A stretch of 64,000 nucleotides of DNA. Source: Verrucomicrobiota bacterium. Its GTDB lineage: Bacteria; Verrucomicrobiota; Verrucomicrobiia; Verrucomicrobiales; Akkermansiaceae. Below the pieces are notes generated by a model that worked only from the letters and a program-made list of their open reading frames with translations, was not told the DNA's origin and searched no databases. Location: contig JAFLEH010000013.1 of assembly GCA_017301995.1 (NCBI GenBank), positions 62,001 through 126,000 of the forward strand. Direction: 5' to 3'. Numbering within the stretch: position 1 is the stretch's first letter; each line of letters opens with the position of its first letter. Position numbers and translations under genes: made by a program. Positions 8,524-17,481 of the stretch are shown here, piece after piece.

Positions 8524-9180
8524 ATGATCCGCCGTCTTCTCACCGCGACCCTCGTCGCCGCCCTGACTTGCGTCGCCTCCGCCCAAGAGGCCAAGCTCAA
8601 GATCGCGACGGTCGACATGCAGGAACTTTTCAAGCAGTATTACAAGACCAACGAGGCCCAGAAGCAGATCAATGTCGAGCGCGCCCGCATCCAAAAGGAC
8701 AACAACGAGCGTATGGCCAAGATCCGCGACATCGAGACCGCCCTTGGCAAGCTCGGCAAGCAGCTTGAGGACCCCGCGCTGGCCGATTCCAAGAAGCAGG
8801 CCCTTTTCAAGGATTGGCAAATGCAGCAGCAGGAAGGCATCGCCCTCGACCGCGAGCGCCGCGAGTTCCTCCAACGCCGCAACCAGATGCTCAACGAAAA
8901 GATGTTGCAGCGCATGAAGGGCATCCTTGAGGAAATCCGCAAGCTCGTGGAAGAACACGCCAAGGCGGAGAACTTCGACTACGTGTTCGACAAATCCGGC
9001 CTTAGCACCTCGCAGGTGCCGTTCCTTCTCTACACCAAGGACGCCACGGACATCACCGCCGTGCTTCTGAAGGACCTCAACAAGGACGCTCCCGCCGAAT
9101 CCCTCCCGGCCGCCGGAGATCCGGCCCCGGAACTTCCCGCGCCCTCTCCGGGCCCGCTCGAAGGCGGCGACGCCAAGTAA
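8524..9180 (+). CDS. OmpH/Skp-family periplasmic chaperone
   Basis: 218 residues. The signal peptide (MIRRLLTATLVAALTCVASA) is followed by KIATVDMQELFKQYYKTNEA, the start of the OmpH domain, then a long charged coiled-coil and VFDKSGLSTSQVPFLLY near the end of the domain. An extra acidic, proline-rich tail follows. Skp holds outer-membrane proteins on their way to the BAM complex. It is followed after 37 bases by lpxD, the classic skp-lpxD envelope pair. Confidence 0.9.
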   Translation: MIRRLLTATLVAALTCVASAQEAKLKIATVDMQELFKQYYKTNEAQKQINVERARIQKDNNERMAKIRDIETALGKLGKQLEDPALADSKKQALFKDWQMQQQEGIALDRERREFLQRRNQMLNEKMLQRMKGILEEIRKLVEEHAKAENFDYVFDKSGLSTSQVPFLLYTKDATDITAVLLKDLNKDAPAESLPAAGDPAPELPAPSPGPLEGGDAK

Positions 9181-9217
9181 CCTCCGGTCCCCCGTCCCAA
9201 CCCTATTTTGATCCACC

Positions 9218-10267
9218 GTGGCTGCGGCTCTCACGGTTTCCGAACTCGCCCGCCTCGTCGGCGGGGAGGTGGTCCGTGAGGGAAGCCTCCGCTCGATCAC
9301 CGGCGTTGCGGCGCTTGATACCGCAGGTCCGGGCGATGTGAGTTTCCTCGGAAACGACAAGTACCGGCCCGTTTTTCTGACAACCCAAGCGGGTGTTGTG
9401 ATCGTCGGTCGCGATGAAACCGAAGGCCCTGAGACCACCGCGCTGATCGCGGCGGACAACCCTTCGCTGGCATTCGCGGCCGCCGTCGGGCATTTTGCCG
9501 CGGCAGACGTGCGTTTTGTCGCGGAAATCCATCCGCGCGCGACGGTCAGCGAAACCGCCCGCTTCAACGCTTCCGCAGTTCGGATCCACGCCGGAGCCGT
9601 GATCATGGCCGACGTCACGATTGGAGACGGTACGGAAATCGGCCCCAACGCGGTGATCGCCGAGGACGCGGTGATCGGTGAAAACTGCCGCATCATGGCC
9701 AACGTCACCATCCGCGAACGCTGCGTGCTCGGCAATCGCGTGATCGTCCAACCTGGCGCCGTGATCGGCTCGGATGGCTATGGCTACGAGTTCGTCAACG
9801 GGCGCCATCAGAAAATCGACCAAGTCGGCATCGTCGAAATCGCGGATGATGTGGAAATCGGGTCCAATACCACCATCGACCGCGCGCGCTTCGGCAAAAC
9901 CATGGTCGGCGAGGGCACCAAAATCGACAACCTCGTCCAGATCGCCCACAACGTGGTCATCGGCAAACATTGCCTCATCGTTTCACAAACCGGGATTTCC
10001 GGCAGCACCCAACTCGGCGACTACGTCGTCTGCGGCGGGCAGGTCGGGATCGCCGGGCACGTCAAGGTCGGTGACAAGGCGGTTCTAGGCGCCCGAACCG
10101 GCGTCACCGCCAGCCTGGCCGGCGGCGAAACCTATTCCGGCAAGCCCGCCCAATTGCTGCGCGACGAACTCAAAACACAGGCGCTACTGCGCCGCATGCC
10201 CAAGCTCATTGATCGGGTTAAGGCACTCGAAAACGCCCGGGACCAAGCGGCCCCGGGCTGCGACTGA
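9218..10267 (+). CDS. lpxD: UDP-3-O-(3-hydroxyacyl)glucosamine N-acyltransferase
   Basis: 349 residues from a GTG start. The N-terminal uridine-binding domain includes GPGDVSFLGNDKYRPVF. A left-handed beta-helix of hexapeptide repeats follows (IHAGAVIMADVTIGDGTEIG, VIGENCRIMANVTI), with GSDGYGYEF and the catalytic-region IAHNVVIGKHC. It adds the second acyl chains in lipid A synthesis, showing an LPS-type outer membrane. It follows the skp-like gene. Confidence 0.96.
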   Translation: MAAALTVSELARLVGGEVVREGSLRSITGVAALDTAGPGDVSFLGNDKYRPVFLTTQAGVVIVGRDETEGPETTALIAADNPSLAFAAAVGHFAAADVRFVAEIHPRATVSETARFNASAVRIHAGAVIMADVTIGDGTEIGPNAVIAEDAVIGENCRIMANVTIRERCVLGNRVIVQPGAVIGSDGYGYEFVNGRHQKIDQVGIVEIADDVEIGSNTTIDRARFGKTMVGEGTKIDNLVQIAHNVVIGKHCLIVSQTGISGSTQLGDYVVCGGQVGIAGHVKVGDKAVLGARTGVTASLAGGETYSGKPAQLLRDELKTQALLRRMPKLIDRVKALENARDQAAPGCD

Positions 10268-10282
10268 CCTCCGCGGGGGCAG

Positions 10283-10708
10283 TCACAGATCGAACAACTC
10301 GCCGTCGCGGAAAAACCGCTTCAATTCGGCCGCCGCGGACTCGGTGGAGTCCGACGCGTGGCACACGTTGACCATTTTGTCCTCGCCAAGGTCGCCGCGG
10401 ATCGTTCCCGGTGCGGCGGCTTTGGAATCCGTCGGCCCCAGCAGATCACGCACGGCGGCCACCGCGTTCTCGCCGGAAAGCGCCAGCGCGACCACCGGTG
10501 TGCGGCTCATGAAGGCCACAATCTCCGGAAAAAACGGCAGATGTGCGATGTGCGCGTAGTGTTCGCGGAGGATTTCATCGCCCAACTGCATCATCTTGAT
10601 GCCGCGAATCGTGAATCCCGCGCCCTGGAAGCGCGCCAGCACCGGGCCGACGAGCTTTTTCTCCACGGCGTCCGGCTTGAATAGAATCAGAGAGGTCTCA
10701 ATTGCCAT
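10283..10708 (-). CDS. ndk: Nucleoside diphosphate kinase
   Basis: 141 residues starting MAIETSLILFKPDAVEKKLVG. The phosphohistidine motif NVCHASDS is intact, as is the nucleotide-binding KPDA segment. I chose the ATG at 10708 rather than the frame-extended start at 10744. It converges on lpxD, with only 15 bases between the two stops. Confidence 0.96.
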   Translation of the reverse strand: MAIETSLILFKPDAVEKKLVGPVLARFQGAGFTIRGIKMMQLGDEILREHYAHIAHLPFFPEIVAFMSRTPVVALALSGENAVAAVRDLLGPTDSKAAAPGTIRGDLGEDKMVNVCHASDSTESAAAELKRFFRDGELFDL

Positions 10709-10756
10709 GCCCGGACCCATACCCCCATACCCCACCCCAAGCAAGGCTTTTCACAA

Positions 10757-11838
10757 GGGGTCAGTCCTCGCATGGTAACATTTTTCTTGACCCGTCCGGC
10801 CGTTTGGTCAGGCTCCGACCATGGCACGGCCCCTTAGATTCGAGTATCCGGGAGCGGTTTATCACCTGATGGCGCGCGGCGATGGCGGAAAAACGGTCTT
10901 CACGGATCGCGACGACCACCTGCTGTTTCTGCACCGGTTGGGCGAGGTTTGCAAGAGCCGCGGATGGGTCATCCACGCGTGGGTGCTGATGGGCAACCAT
11001 TTTCATTTGTTAGCGGAAACGCCCGAGCCGAATCTGGTATCGGGCATGCGTTTGTTGCTAGGTGGCTTCAGTCAGGCATGGAATCGCCGGCGCAACCGGA
11101 AAGGCCATGTTTTCCAAGGCCGTTACAAGTCGATCCCGGTTGCCGGCGGACAAGCTGCGGATGCGGCCCATTTCAAAACCGTGGCGGATTACATCCACCT
11201 CAACCCGGCCCGATCCGGCATCGCGGGCGGAACGAACGGGCCGTTGGCGGACTACGAGTGGAGCAGCCTGCCGTGCTATCGGAAAGGCAAGGGACCGGCT
11301 TGGCTTTCGTGTGACCGCGTGCTTCAGGCCCACGATCTTTCAACCGATCCACGGGGACGCCGGGCCTATGGAGACTACCTCGAGGCAAGGGCTTCCGAAC
11401 ACAAGGGCAGGATGTCCGAAAGCGCGATGGCCGCATTGCGAAGGGGGTGGTATTTGGGTGACGAAACGTTCAAAGACCGCTTGTTGAACCTGCTGGACAA
11501 ACCCAACTCGGGCTTGAGGGAAAAGGGCAGCCTGAGCGGCCGGGTGTTAGGTGATCACGGCGAACACGAGGCGGAGCGGTTGATCGCCGAGGGGCTCGCG
11601 GCACTCGGAATGGCGGAAACCGATCCTCCCATCTTGCGGAAAGGAGATCCGGGAAAGGTGGCGCTCGCCACATTGGTGAGGTCCCGCACAAGCGTCGGAA
11701 ATCTCTGGGTGGCACAACGCCTGCACATGGGCCACGACCGCTCGGTCAGCCGCCTCATTCGCCAGGGATCCTCCGACCCCGAGGTCGTCGAATTCGTCAG
11801 GCGGCTGGAAAAAATGTTACCATGCGAGGACTGACCCC
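10757..11838. mobile_element. REP-associated transposase unit bounded by perfect 29-bp inverted repeats
   Basis: GGGGTCAGTCCTCGCATGGT at 10757-10776 continues for 9 more bases and recurs in exact inverse orientation at 11810-11838. Only the RAYT gene lies inside. The right repeat encodes the last residues and stop codon of the transposase (KMLPCED). The same palindrome is found without a transposase at 26851-26953. This is the expected pattern for a REP-type element and the transposase that moves or maintains it. Confidence 0.88.
10821..11834 (+). CDS. REP-associated tyrosine transposase (Y1_Tnp, IS200-like)
   Basis: 337 residues, starting MARPLRFEYPGAVYHLMARG, a typical RAYT N-terminus. The HUH motif appears as GNHFHLL, followed by RRRNRKGHVFQGRYKSIPV with conserved basic and tyrosine residues, then YIHLNPARSGI. 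The C-terminal third is helical and resembles the DnaA-type or chromosomal replication-initiator-like tail seen in some of these proteins. The enzyme cuts and joins single-stranded DNA next to palindromic repeats. It is intact. Confidence 0.93.
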   Translation: MARPLRFEYPGAVYHLMARGDGGKTVFTDRDDHLLFLHRLGEVCKSRGWVIHAWVLMGNHFHLLAETPEPNLVSGMRLLLGGFSQAWNRRRNRKGHVFQGRYKSIPVAGGQAADAAHFKTVADYIHLNPARSGIAGGTNGPLADYEWSSLPCYRKGKGPAWLSCDRVLQAHDLSTDPRGRRAYGDYLEARASEHKGRMSESAMAALRRGWYLGDETFKDRLLNLLDKPNSGLREKGSLSGRVLGDHGEHEAERLIAEGLAALGMAETDPPILRKGDPGKVALATLVRSRTSVGNLWVAQRLHMGHDRSVSRLIRQGSSDPEVVEFVRRLEKMLPCED

Positions 11839-11889
11839 ATGTTCGGGGTGAAAGAGTCCACTGACGAGGGGCGTTCATTCGGAAGTGCG

Positions 11890-13359
11890 ATGTTCCCGAT
11901 GAATTCCGAGATTTCCCGTCCATTGGTCAGCCGGAGGCGGCTGCTGCGGCTCTGTGGTATGGCGGCGCTGGCCGGGCCGTCCATTGTCCGTGCGGCGGGC
12001 GGCGCCAACAACACCGTCCGGATGGGGGTGATCGGATGCGGCAGCCGCGCGCAGGGACTTGCCGCGCAGTTCGCCAAGATCAAGGGCGTGGAGATCGTCG
12101 CGCTTTCGGACGCCGACCGCAACCGGATGGATTCGACCGCCAAGGGGCTGGCGTCCCGCGGAGTGGACTCGGAGAAGGTCGGAAAGTTTCAGGATTATCG
12201 GAAACTGCTGGAGCGGAAGGACATCGACGCGGTGATGGTGGCCAGCCCCAACCATTGGCACACGCTGCACGCGATCCACGCGATGCAGGCGGGCAAGGAC
12301 GTCTATCTGGAAAAACCGGTGAGCCACGGCGTGTGGGAGGGCCGTCAGTTGGTGGCTGCGGAGCGGAAATTCGGCCGCATTCTGGCCGCCGGACTCCAAA
12401 GCCGGTCGTGTCCGGGGCCTGCGGAAGGATTCAGGTTCGTGCGCGATGGAAACCTGGGCAGGATTCTCGCCGTTCATATATGTTGTTTCAAGGACCGAAC
12501 CGGGATTGGCAAGCGGAGCGAACCGCTTCGGCCGCCGTCTTCGGTGGATTACAACCTCTGGCTCGGCCCGGCGGCGGACCAGCCGTTGTTCCGCAACCAG
12601 TTCCACTACGATTGGCATTGGTTCTGGAACACCGGAAACGGCGAGATCGGCAATCAGGCGCCTCACGAGATCGATATGGCGAACTGGTTGTTAGGAGATG
12701 GGGGCATGCCTGGCGCCATCCGCGGCGTCGGCGGGAGGTTCGGCTGGAACGACGCCGGCCAAACCCCTAACATGCAGGTGGCTTGGTATGAGAAATCCGG
12801 TGTGCCGGTGGTCATCGAAGTGAACGACCTTCAGCTCACTCCGAAGCGGAAAGTCACATCCGTGCGCGATGGCATCCGCATCGGGCTGGTGGTCCATTGC
12901 GAGGGAGGGCAACTCCGCGGAGGCCTCGGCGGCACCTACGCTGTAGGCCCGGATGGGAAAAAAGCCATCCGCAAGTTCCCCGGGGACGGTGGCGCGCGCC
13001 ATCAGGAGAATTTTATCGAAGCGGTGCGTTCCCGTCGGAGCGACAGCATCGCCGCGAAGGTGGTCCCCGCCGAACGCGCGGCCGCGATCGCCCATCTGGC
13101 CAATATTTCGCATCGATCCGGCAAACCGGCCGACGCTGCCGTACTCGACGAGGCGATCGGCTCCAACGATGCCGTCCGGCGTGTCATCGCCGACCATCGG
13201 AAACACCTCGCCGACTGGGGGCTGGACAAGCCCGAGTTCGTGTTGGGGCGCGCGCTTTCCATCGACCCGGCGACCGGAGCCATCCTAACCGATGGCATCG
13301 ATCCCACTCTGACGCGCCGGCCCGACCGCGCGGAATTCGCGGTTCCGGAATTGGCGTGA
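11890..13359 (+). CDS. Gfo/Idh/MocA family oxidoreductase, Tat-exported
   Basis: About 489 residues. The twin-arginine-type signal is SRRRLLRLCGMAALAGPSIV. The Rossmann motif follows (VRMGVIGCGSRAQGLAAQFA), then VASPNHWHTLHAIHAMQAGKDVYLEKP with the EKP catalytic-region lysine. The C-terminal alpha/beta domain includes NTGNGEIGNQAPHEIDMANW. Exported members are very frequent in Verrucomicrobia and Planctomycetes and act on sugars or sugar alcohols; the substrate is unknown. The start is uncertain: an ATG at 11839 abuts the RAYT inverted repeat, with GAGGA upstream supplied by the repeat itself, whereas the ATGs at 11890 and 11899 better frame the signal peptide. Confidence 0.88.
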   Translation: MFPMNSEISRPLVSRRRLLRLCGMAALAGPSIVRAAGGANNTVRMGVIGCGSRAQGLAAQFAKIKGVEIVALSDADRNRMDSTAKGLASRGVDSEKVGKFQDYRKLLERKDIDAVMVASPNHWHTLHAIHAMQAGKDVYLEKPVSHGVWEGRQLVAAERKFGRILAAGLQSRSCPGPAEGFRFVRDGNLGRILAVHICCFKDRTGIGKRSEPLRPPSSVDYNLWLGPAADQPLFRNQFHYDWHWFWNTGNGEIGNQAPHEIDMANWLLGDGGMPGAIRGVGGRFGWNDAGQTPNMQVAWYEKSGVPVVIEVNDLQLTPKRKVTSVRDGIRIGLVVHCEGGQLRGGLGGTYAVGPDGKKAIRKFPGDGGARHQENFIEAVRSRRSDSIAAKVVPAERAAAIAHLANISHRSGKPADAAVLDEAIGSNDAVRRVIADHRKHLADWGLDKPEFVLGRALSIDPATGAILTDGIDPTLTRRPDRAEFAVPELA

Positions 13360-13402
13360 CGAGCCTTGATTTTCCGGGCGATAGTCGGATTTTCGGCTTC
13401 AA

Positions 13403-13474
13403 TGCCCCCGGCAGGAATCGAACCTGCATTTAAGGTTTAGGAAACCTCCGTTCTATCCATTGAACTACGGGGGC
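13403..13474 (-). tRNA. tRNA-Arg (anticodon CCU)
   Basis: Read on the minus strand, a 7-bp acceptor stem GCCCCCG pairs with CGGGGGC. A D arm (GTTC...GAAC), an anticodon stem with loop TTCCTAA, and a T arm GCAGG-TTCGATT-CCTGC complete the cloverleaf. The anticodon CCU reads the rare codon AGG. CCA is not encoded. Confidence 0.95.
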
Positions 13475-13549
13475 GGCTGGGGAGGGATGTTGGCGGATCC
13501 GCGCGGGGATGGCAAGCGATTCCGGAGCGGGGCGGGGGATTTGAGGCCC

Positions 13550-16222
13550 TCAGAAGCGCTCGGAAACGATGGCTCTGGCCTCGGATAGCGTGAGGTTTTC
13601 CGGCAGGCTGTGGATCACGGTGATGTAGGTGCGGCCGCGGACGGTGTTGGCGCTCAGGCCGTGGATGCCGCCGCCGAGATGGCGGAAAACCTTGTAGGAA
13701 AGCGCATAAACGAGGCCCGCGGTGTCGTGCTCCGTTTCGTAGCGGAGGCGGAAATTTCCGCTCGGCATGGCGTCCAGTTCCGGTTGTCCGAGCAGGGCGG
13801 GAAGTTGGGCCTCGTCATCATCGGCGATGTGGGCCTGGCGGCTGATCGCGTCCTCGATGAGGCGCGGGAGGTTTGCGGGGATCGATTCGCTGCCGGGGGC
13901 GAGGTGGAAGAAATCGAGCGCGAGCTGGTGGTTGGTGGCGCAGAAAAGGTGGGCTTGGCGGAGATTGAGGTGGCATTGCCAGAGCGTGCCGCTGATGCAG
14001 GCGGCGAGACCGCGGAAGTCGCGGGCGGCGATGCCCAACAGCACCGTGCCGCCGTCGCGCAGCAGGGCCGCGCGCGGGCCGGCGTCGGGTTCGTCCACCA
14101 GGTGGAGCAGGTGGCTGCCGAAACGCCGCGCGTGGCGGCCGTATAGCCCGCTGAAAAAGTCAGCGCCGAAGTCGCGCAGGATCTCCTGTTCCTCCGCCAC
14201 GTAACCGGCGGAGCGGAGCGTCTGCTCGGCGTCCGGCAACATATCAGGATGGTGGCGGGCCAGCGCTTTGATATATAATTCCCGGATATTGAACCAGCGC
14301 GCGGGATCGGACTCGCGGAGCCACCATTCGCGCTGGTTGGACTCGGTTAGGGCCGCGGTTTCGGGCGAAACACCGACCAAGCTGTCCATGCAACTGAAAA
14401 CAAACAGCGAGCGCATGGTCATTTCATCGCCGCAGCCCGATACAAGCCGCGCCACCGCGGAGTCGTCGTTGATGCCGGATTCCGCGGCGCGTTTCAGCAC
14501 CCGCCGGTGGGTCACCAGGAACCGGGCGACCCTCGCGGTTTCCGGGCTGAAGCCGGCCTCGGTGACAAACGGTTGATAGTAGCGGTCCAGCGGGATGCCG
14601 GAGAAACCCGATGCCTCCCGCTCGTGGAGCGGCAACCCGGTGTTGGCGCGGGCGGCCTCGTCCTCCGGGGTGAGCGGCAACCGTTTGGTTAGGAGAGCGA
14701 GTTTGACGGCGGCCAGGTGGTCGGCATCCAACAGAACGGTTTCGTTGCAGACCATTTCCCGGAGGTCGGCGTCGAGCGGATTCCATGCGCCGCGCGCCGC
14801 GCTCAACCGCTCGTTGCCGTGGGCGAGGCAGGCGTCGAGCGCGCGGAGTTTTTCGCGGACCCACGCGCCTCGCAGCGATTTGCGTTCGATCATCACGCGT
14901 TCGTCCAGAGAGGCCTCGAAGCGGCCGTAGCCGGGGAACAGACGCTCCGCCGCGCCGTCGAGTTGGGTTAGAAACTCGATGGTGTCCGCCAGGCTGCCGC
15001 GGGTTTCGTAGAACAGGGCGGAGAGTTCCGGCACGCGGACCAGCCAGTCGCCCATGTTGCGGAGAGTCGTCTGGAGCTCGGAGGAATCGACGGGCACGCC
15101 GTAGCGCTGCGAGGCCAGGAGCATGCCGAGCGCCGCGCGGCTGCGCTTTTCCGGGTGGGTCAGGCGGAGGCCGCGGCTGTGCTGCAGGCCACCGGTTTTG
15201 AGCACGATCACATCGTCCGGCGGCACCTGGCGGCCGACCCGCAGCTCGCGCTCGATCACACCGCGGGCGAAGGCGGCGACCCGGCGCCGCGCGGACAGAA
15301 GTCTGGCTCGCACCATCGTGGCGAACTCGAACCGCTCGCCCGCTGTGGCATCCGGGCCCAACATTTCCCCGAACGAGCAGAAATCATCGAACCCGAGCAC
15401 GTCCTCGGCATGGTTTCCTAACAATCCGGCGGCTTCCGGTTTGCGCCGGAGGTGGCCCCACGCGCGGATCCGGAGGAGAAACTCGTAGGCTTCCAGGTCG
15501 CGCGGGTCATTGAGCGTTGCGTAAACCTCCTGGCTGTGCCGGAAATTCTGGCCGGATAGAGTCCAGACGCCGCCGAGGAACAGCCGGAGTCCGTCGTTTT
15601 TGATATCAAACCGATGGAGATTCTCGGTGGATGCCGCCGCCGCTTCCCAGTGGCGTTTCCAGAATCCGCGGACGTGCAGAAAGTGTTCGAAGGGATCGAA
15701 CGTCAGACGGATCCGCTCGCGAAACGTTTCCGCCAGCCCGCAGGGGTCGTGGAGCGGACTCATGTCGAGGAATGAGTTGAGCTGCTTGTCGGCCAGATCG
15801 GGCACGTCGTCGAGGCCGAACGGCAAGGCGGTGAACGCGAAGCCGTGCTCGTCGGCGAAGCGGTCGGTGTGGAGCGTTTGCCGCTGGAGATCCAGCAGAA
15901 ACCGGTTGCCTTCGATGGCGTCGTCAAACAAAAAGGCGATGTCCAGATCGGAGCGCGGGGTGATTTCGCCTCGGCCGGTGCCGCCGAGGGCGACCACGGC
16001 GAACGGGTGATCGTATCCGGCGAGTTTCTGTTGGTTGGCGGCCCATTCCCGGATGAGGGTGGTGTGGACCGTGGTGCGGTGGCTCACCAGATCACGGCCG
16101 TGATCGAGATCGGCGCCGGCGATCATGCGATCGTTCTCCGCGATGAACCGCCGATACGTCTCCCTTGGTCCGCATTCGCGAACCATTTCCAGCACGCGAA
16201 CGGCGATGGTGGGATCGATCAT
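13550..16222 (-). CDS. glnD: GlnD-like PII uridylyltransferase with degenerate HD domain
   Basis: 890 residues from the ATG at 16222. The nucleotidyltransferase motif FAVVALGGTGRGEITPRSDL carries the expected Gly and Asp residues. A GlnE/GlnD-type helical region follows (LKTGGLQHSRGLR resembles the family GGLRDIQ region), then FLVTHRRVLKRAAESGIND and FNIRELYIKALARH, which match the end of the HD region. The C-terminal ACT-like part contains YALSYKVFRHLGGGIHGLSA. The metal-binding HDxGKG segment expected around residues 560-590 is not visible, so the uridylyl-removing activity may be lost. No glnB or glnK is nearby. Confidence 0.78.
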   Translation of the reverse strand: MIDPTIAVRVLEMVRECGPRETYRRFIAENDRMIAGADLDHGRDLVSHRTTVHTTLIREWAANQQKLAGYDHPFAVVALGGTGRGEITPRSDLDIAFLFDDAIEGNRFLLDLQRQTLHTDRFADEHGFAFTALPFGLDDVPDLADKQLNSFLDMSPLHDPCGLAETFRERIRLTFDPFEHFLHVRGFWKRHWEAAAASTENLHRFDIKNDGLRLFLGGVWTLSGQNFRHSQEVYATLNDPRDLEAYEFLLRIRAWGHLRRKPEAAGLLGNHAEDVLGFDDFCSFGEMLGPDATAGERFEFATMVRARLLSARRRVAAFARGVIERELRVGRQVPPDDVIVLKTGGLQHSRGLRLTHPEKRSRAALGMLLASQRYGVPVDSSELQTTLRNMGDWLVRVPELSALFYETRGSLADTIEFLTQLDGAAERLFPGYGRFEASLDERVMIERKSLRGAWVREKLRALDACLAHGNERLSAARGAWNPLDADLREMVCNETVLLDADHLAAVKLALLTKRLPLTPEDEAARANTGLPLHEREASGFSGIPLDRYYQPFVTEAGFSPETARVARFLVTHRRVLKRAAESGINDDSAVARLVSGCGDEMTMRSLFVFSCMDSLVGVSPETAALTESNQREWWLRESDPARWFNIRELYIKALARHHPDMLPDAEQTLRSAGYVAEEQEILRDFGADFFSGLYGRHARRFGSHLLHLVDEPDAGPRAALLRDGGTVLLGIAARDFRGLAACISGTLWQCHLNLRQAHLFCATNHQLALDFFHLAPGSESIPANLPRLIEDAISRQAHIADDDEAQLPALLGQPELDAMPSGNFRLRYETEHDTAGLVYALSYKVFRHLGGGIHGLSANTVRGRTYITVIHSLPENLTLSEARAIVSERF

Positions 16223-16455
16223 GGGTGGAGGCTTGCCCGGCGCGGGGAGATTGGAGGCGGAGAGGCCCGCCGTCCATAACAAACTGGATCCGCGTCACAA
16301 ACGCGAACCGATATCCGGACAACCAATGAAGTCGCGCGGGTCACCGGTGGGATTCTACGGCGCAATGATAGGTTTTCTGACACCCGAGCCAAAAATCGCC
16401 TCCGGGATGCGGAAAGCGGTTGCAGATTTCCGCCGGGTGGTTTTACCCTACGCCC

Positions 16456-17481
16456 GTGCCAAACGTGGACCCCCATTCCGCCGCCACCGAGTTTGCAGTT
16501 GACCGGGATTTTCTGCGGTCGGCTTTCCGCTCGATGTTGGTGGCAAGGTTGTTGGAAGCCAAGCTGGCGAGCCTCTACAAGGCCGGCCGGATCGTGGGCG
16601 GCGTCCACCTCGGGCGCGGCCAGGAAGCGGTGAGCGCGGCGCTCGGAACCGCGCTGCTGCGCGGCGTGGACGTGTTTTGCCCGCTGATCCGCGACCAAGC
16701 CGGACGCACGGCTTTCGGCGAGCCGCTTCTGGACTGCACGCGGACCTATCTGGGATCGGTGGAGGGGCCGATGCGCGGGCGGGATGGAAACGTCCACCGC
16801 GGCCGGCCGCTCGAGGGCATGCCGGCGATGATTTCGCACCTTGGCGCGCAGATTTCGTTGGTGGCGGGCATGCTGCTGGCGCGGCGGTTGAAAGGCCGCC
16901 TGCAAGGGACGGTCGGTGCCACCTGCGTGGGCGACGGAGCCACTTCCACCGGCGCGTTTCACGAGGCGTTCAACCAAGCCGCGGTCGAAAAACTCCCGCT
17001 GGTGCTGGTGGTCGCGAACAACCAGTTTGCCTACTCGACGCCTACGTCCCGCCAGTATGCCGCAGGCGACCTGGTGGAACGCGCGGCGGGCTACGGCGTG
17101 CGCGGTTGGTCGGTGGACGGCACCGATTTGCTGGCCTGCGCCTCGGTGATGCGCGAGGCGGTGCGGCTCGCCCGCGCCGGTGATGGCCCGCAAATGGTCG
17201 TTGCGCACATGCTCCGGTTGTGCGGCCACGGCGAGCACGACGATGCGTTTTACGTTCCGGATTCCGCCCGCGCGGGGCATTACGGCCGCGATTGCCTGGA
17301 AGTGGCCATCCGCCAACTCGTCGAAAAACAGGTCGCCACCGTGGACGAAATCGTCGCCTGGCGCGATCAGGCGACCGATGATGTCCAGCGCGCCGTGGCC
17401 CAGGCCCAGCAGGAATCACCCCCCGACCCCTTCCGCGAGGACTGGGCGTCCATTTCCACCCGTTTCCCCATCAGCCAGTGA
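16456..17481 (+). CDS. pdhA: Pyruvate dehydrogenase E1 component, alpha subunit
   Basis: About 341 residues. The thiamine-diphosphate motif is visible as GDGATSTGAFHEAFNQAAV through LVLVVANNQFAYS, and the E1alpha phosphorylation-loop region contains YAAGDLVERAAGYG. It decarboxylates pyruvate together with E1beta. The start is unclear: a GTG at 16456 is used here, while a TTG at 16420 also gives an open frame. Its stop overlaps the start of the E1beta gene (GTGA), and E2 follows. The 233 bases upstream to divergent glnD must hold its promoter; none is obvious. Confidence 0.92.
   Translation: MPNVDPHSAATEFAVDRDFLRSAFRSMLVARLLEAKLASLYKAGRIVGGVHLGRGQEAVSAALGTALLRGVDVFCPLIRDQAGRTAFGEPLLDCTRTYLGSVEGPMRGRDGNVHRGRPLEGMPAMISHLGAQISLVAGMLLARRLKGRLQGTVGATCVGDGATSTGAFHEAFNQAAVEKLPLVLVVANNQFAYSTPTSRQYAAGDLVERAAGYGVRGWSVDGTDLLACASVMREAVRLARAGDGPQMVVAHMLRLCGHGEHDDAFYVPDSARAGHYGRDCLEVAIRQLVEKQVATVDEIVAWRDQATDDVQRAVAQAQQESPPDPFREDWASISTRFPISQ

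Noticed and set aside
8344..9735. 463-codon minus-strand frame opposite the skp-like gene and lpxD
   Set aside because: Its sequence mirrors the strong codon bias of the two real genes and has no domain.
12036..12770. 244-codon overlapping frame within the Gfo/Idh gene
   Set aside because: Shadow frame, Arg/Gly-rich, no signal or fold; the Gfo/Idh frame is clearly the coding one.
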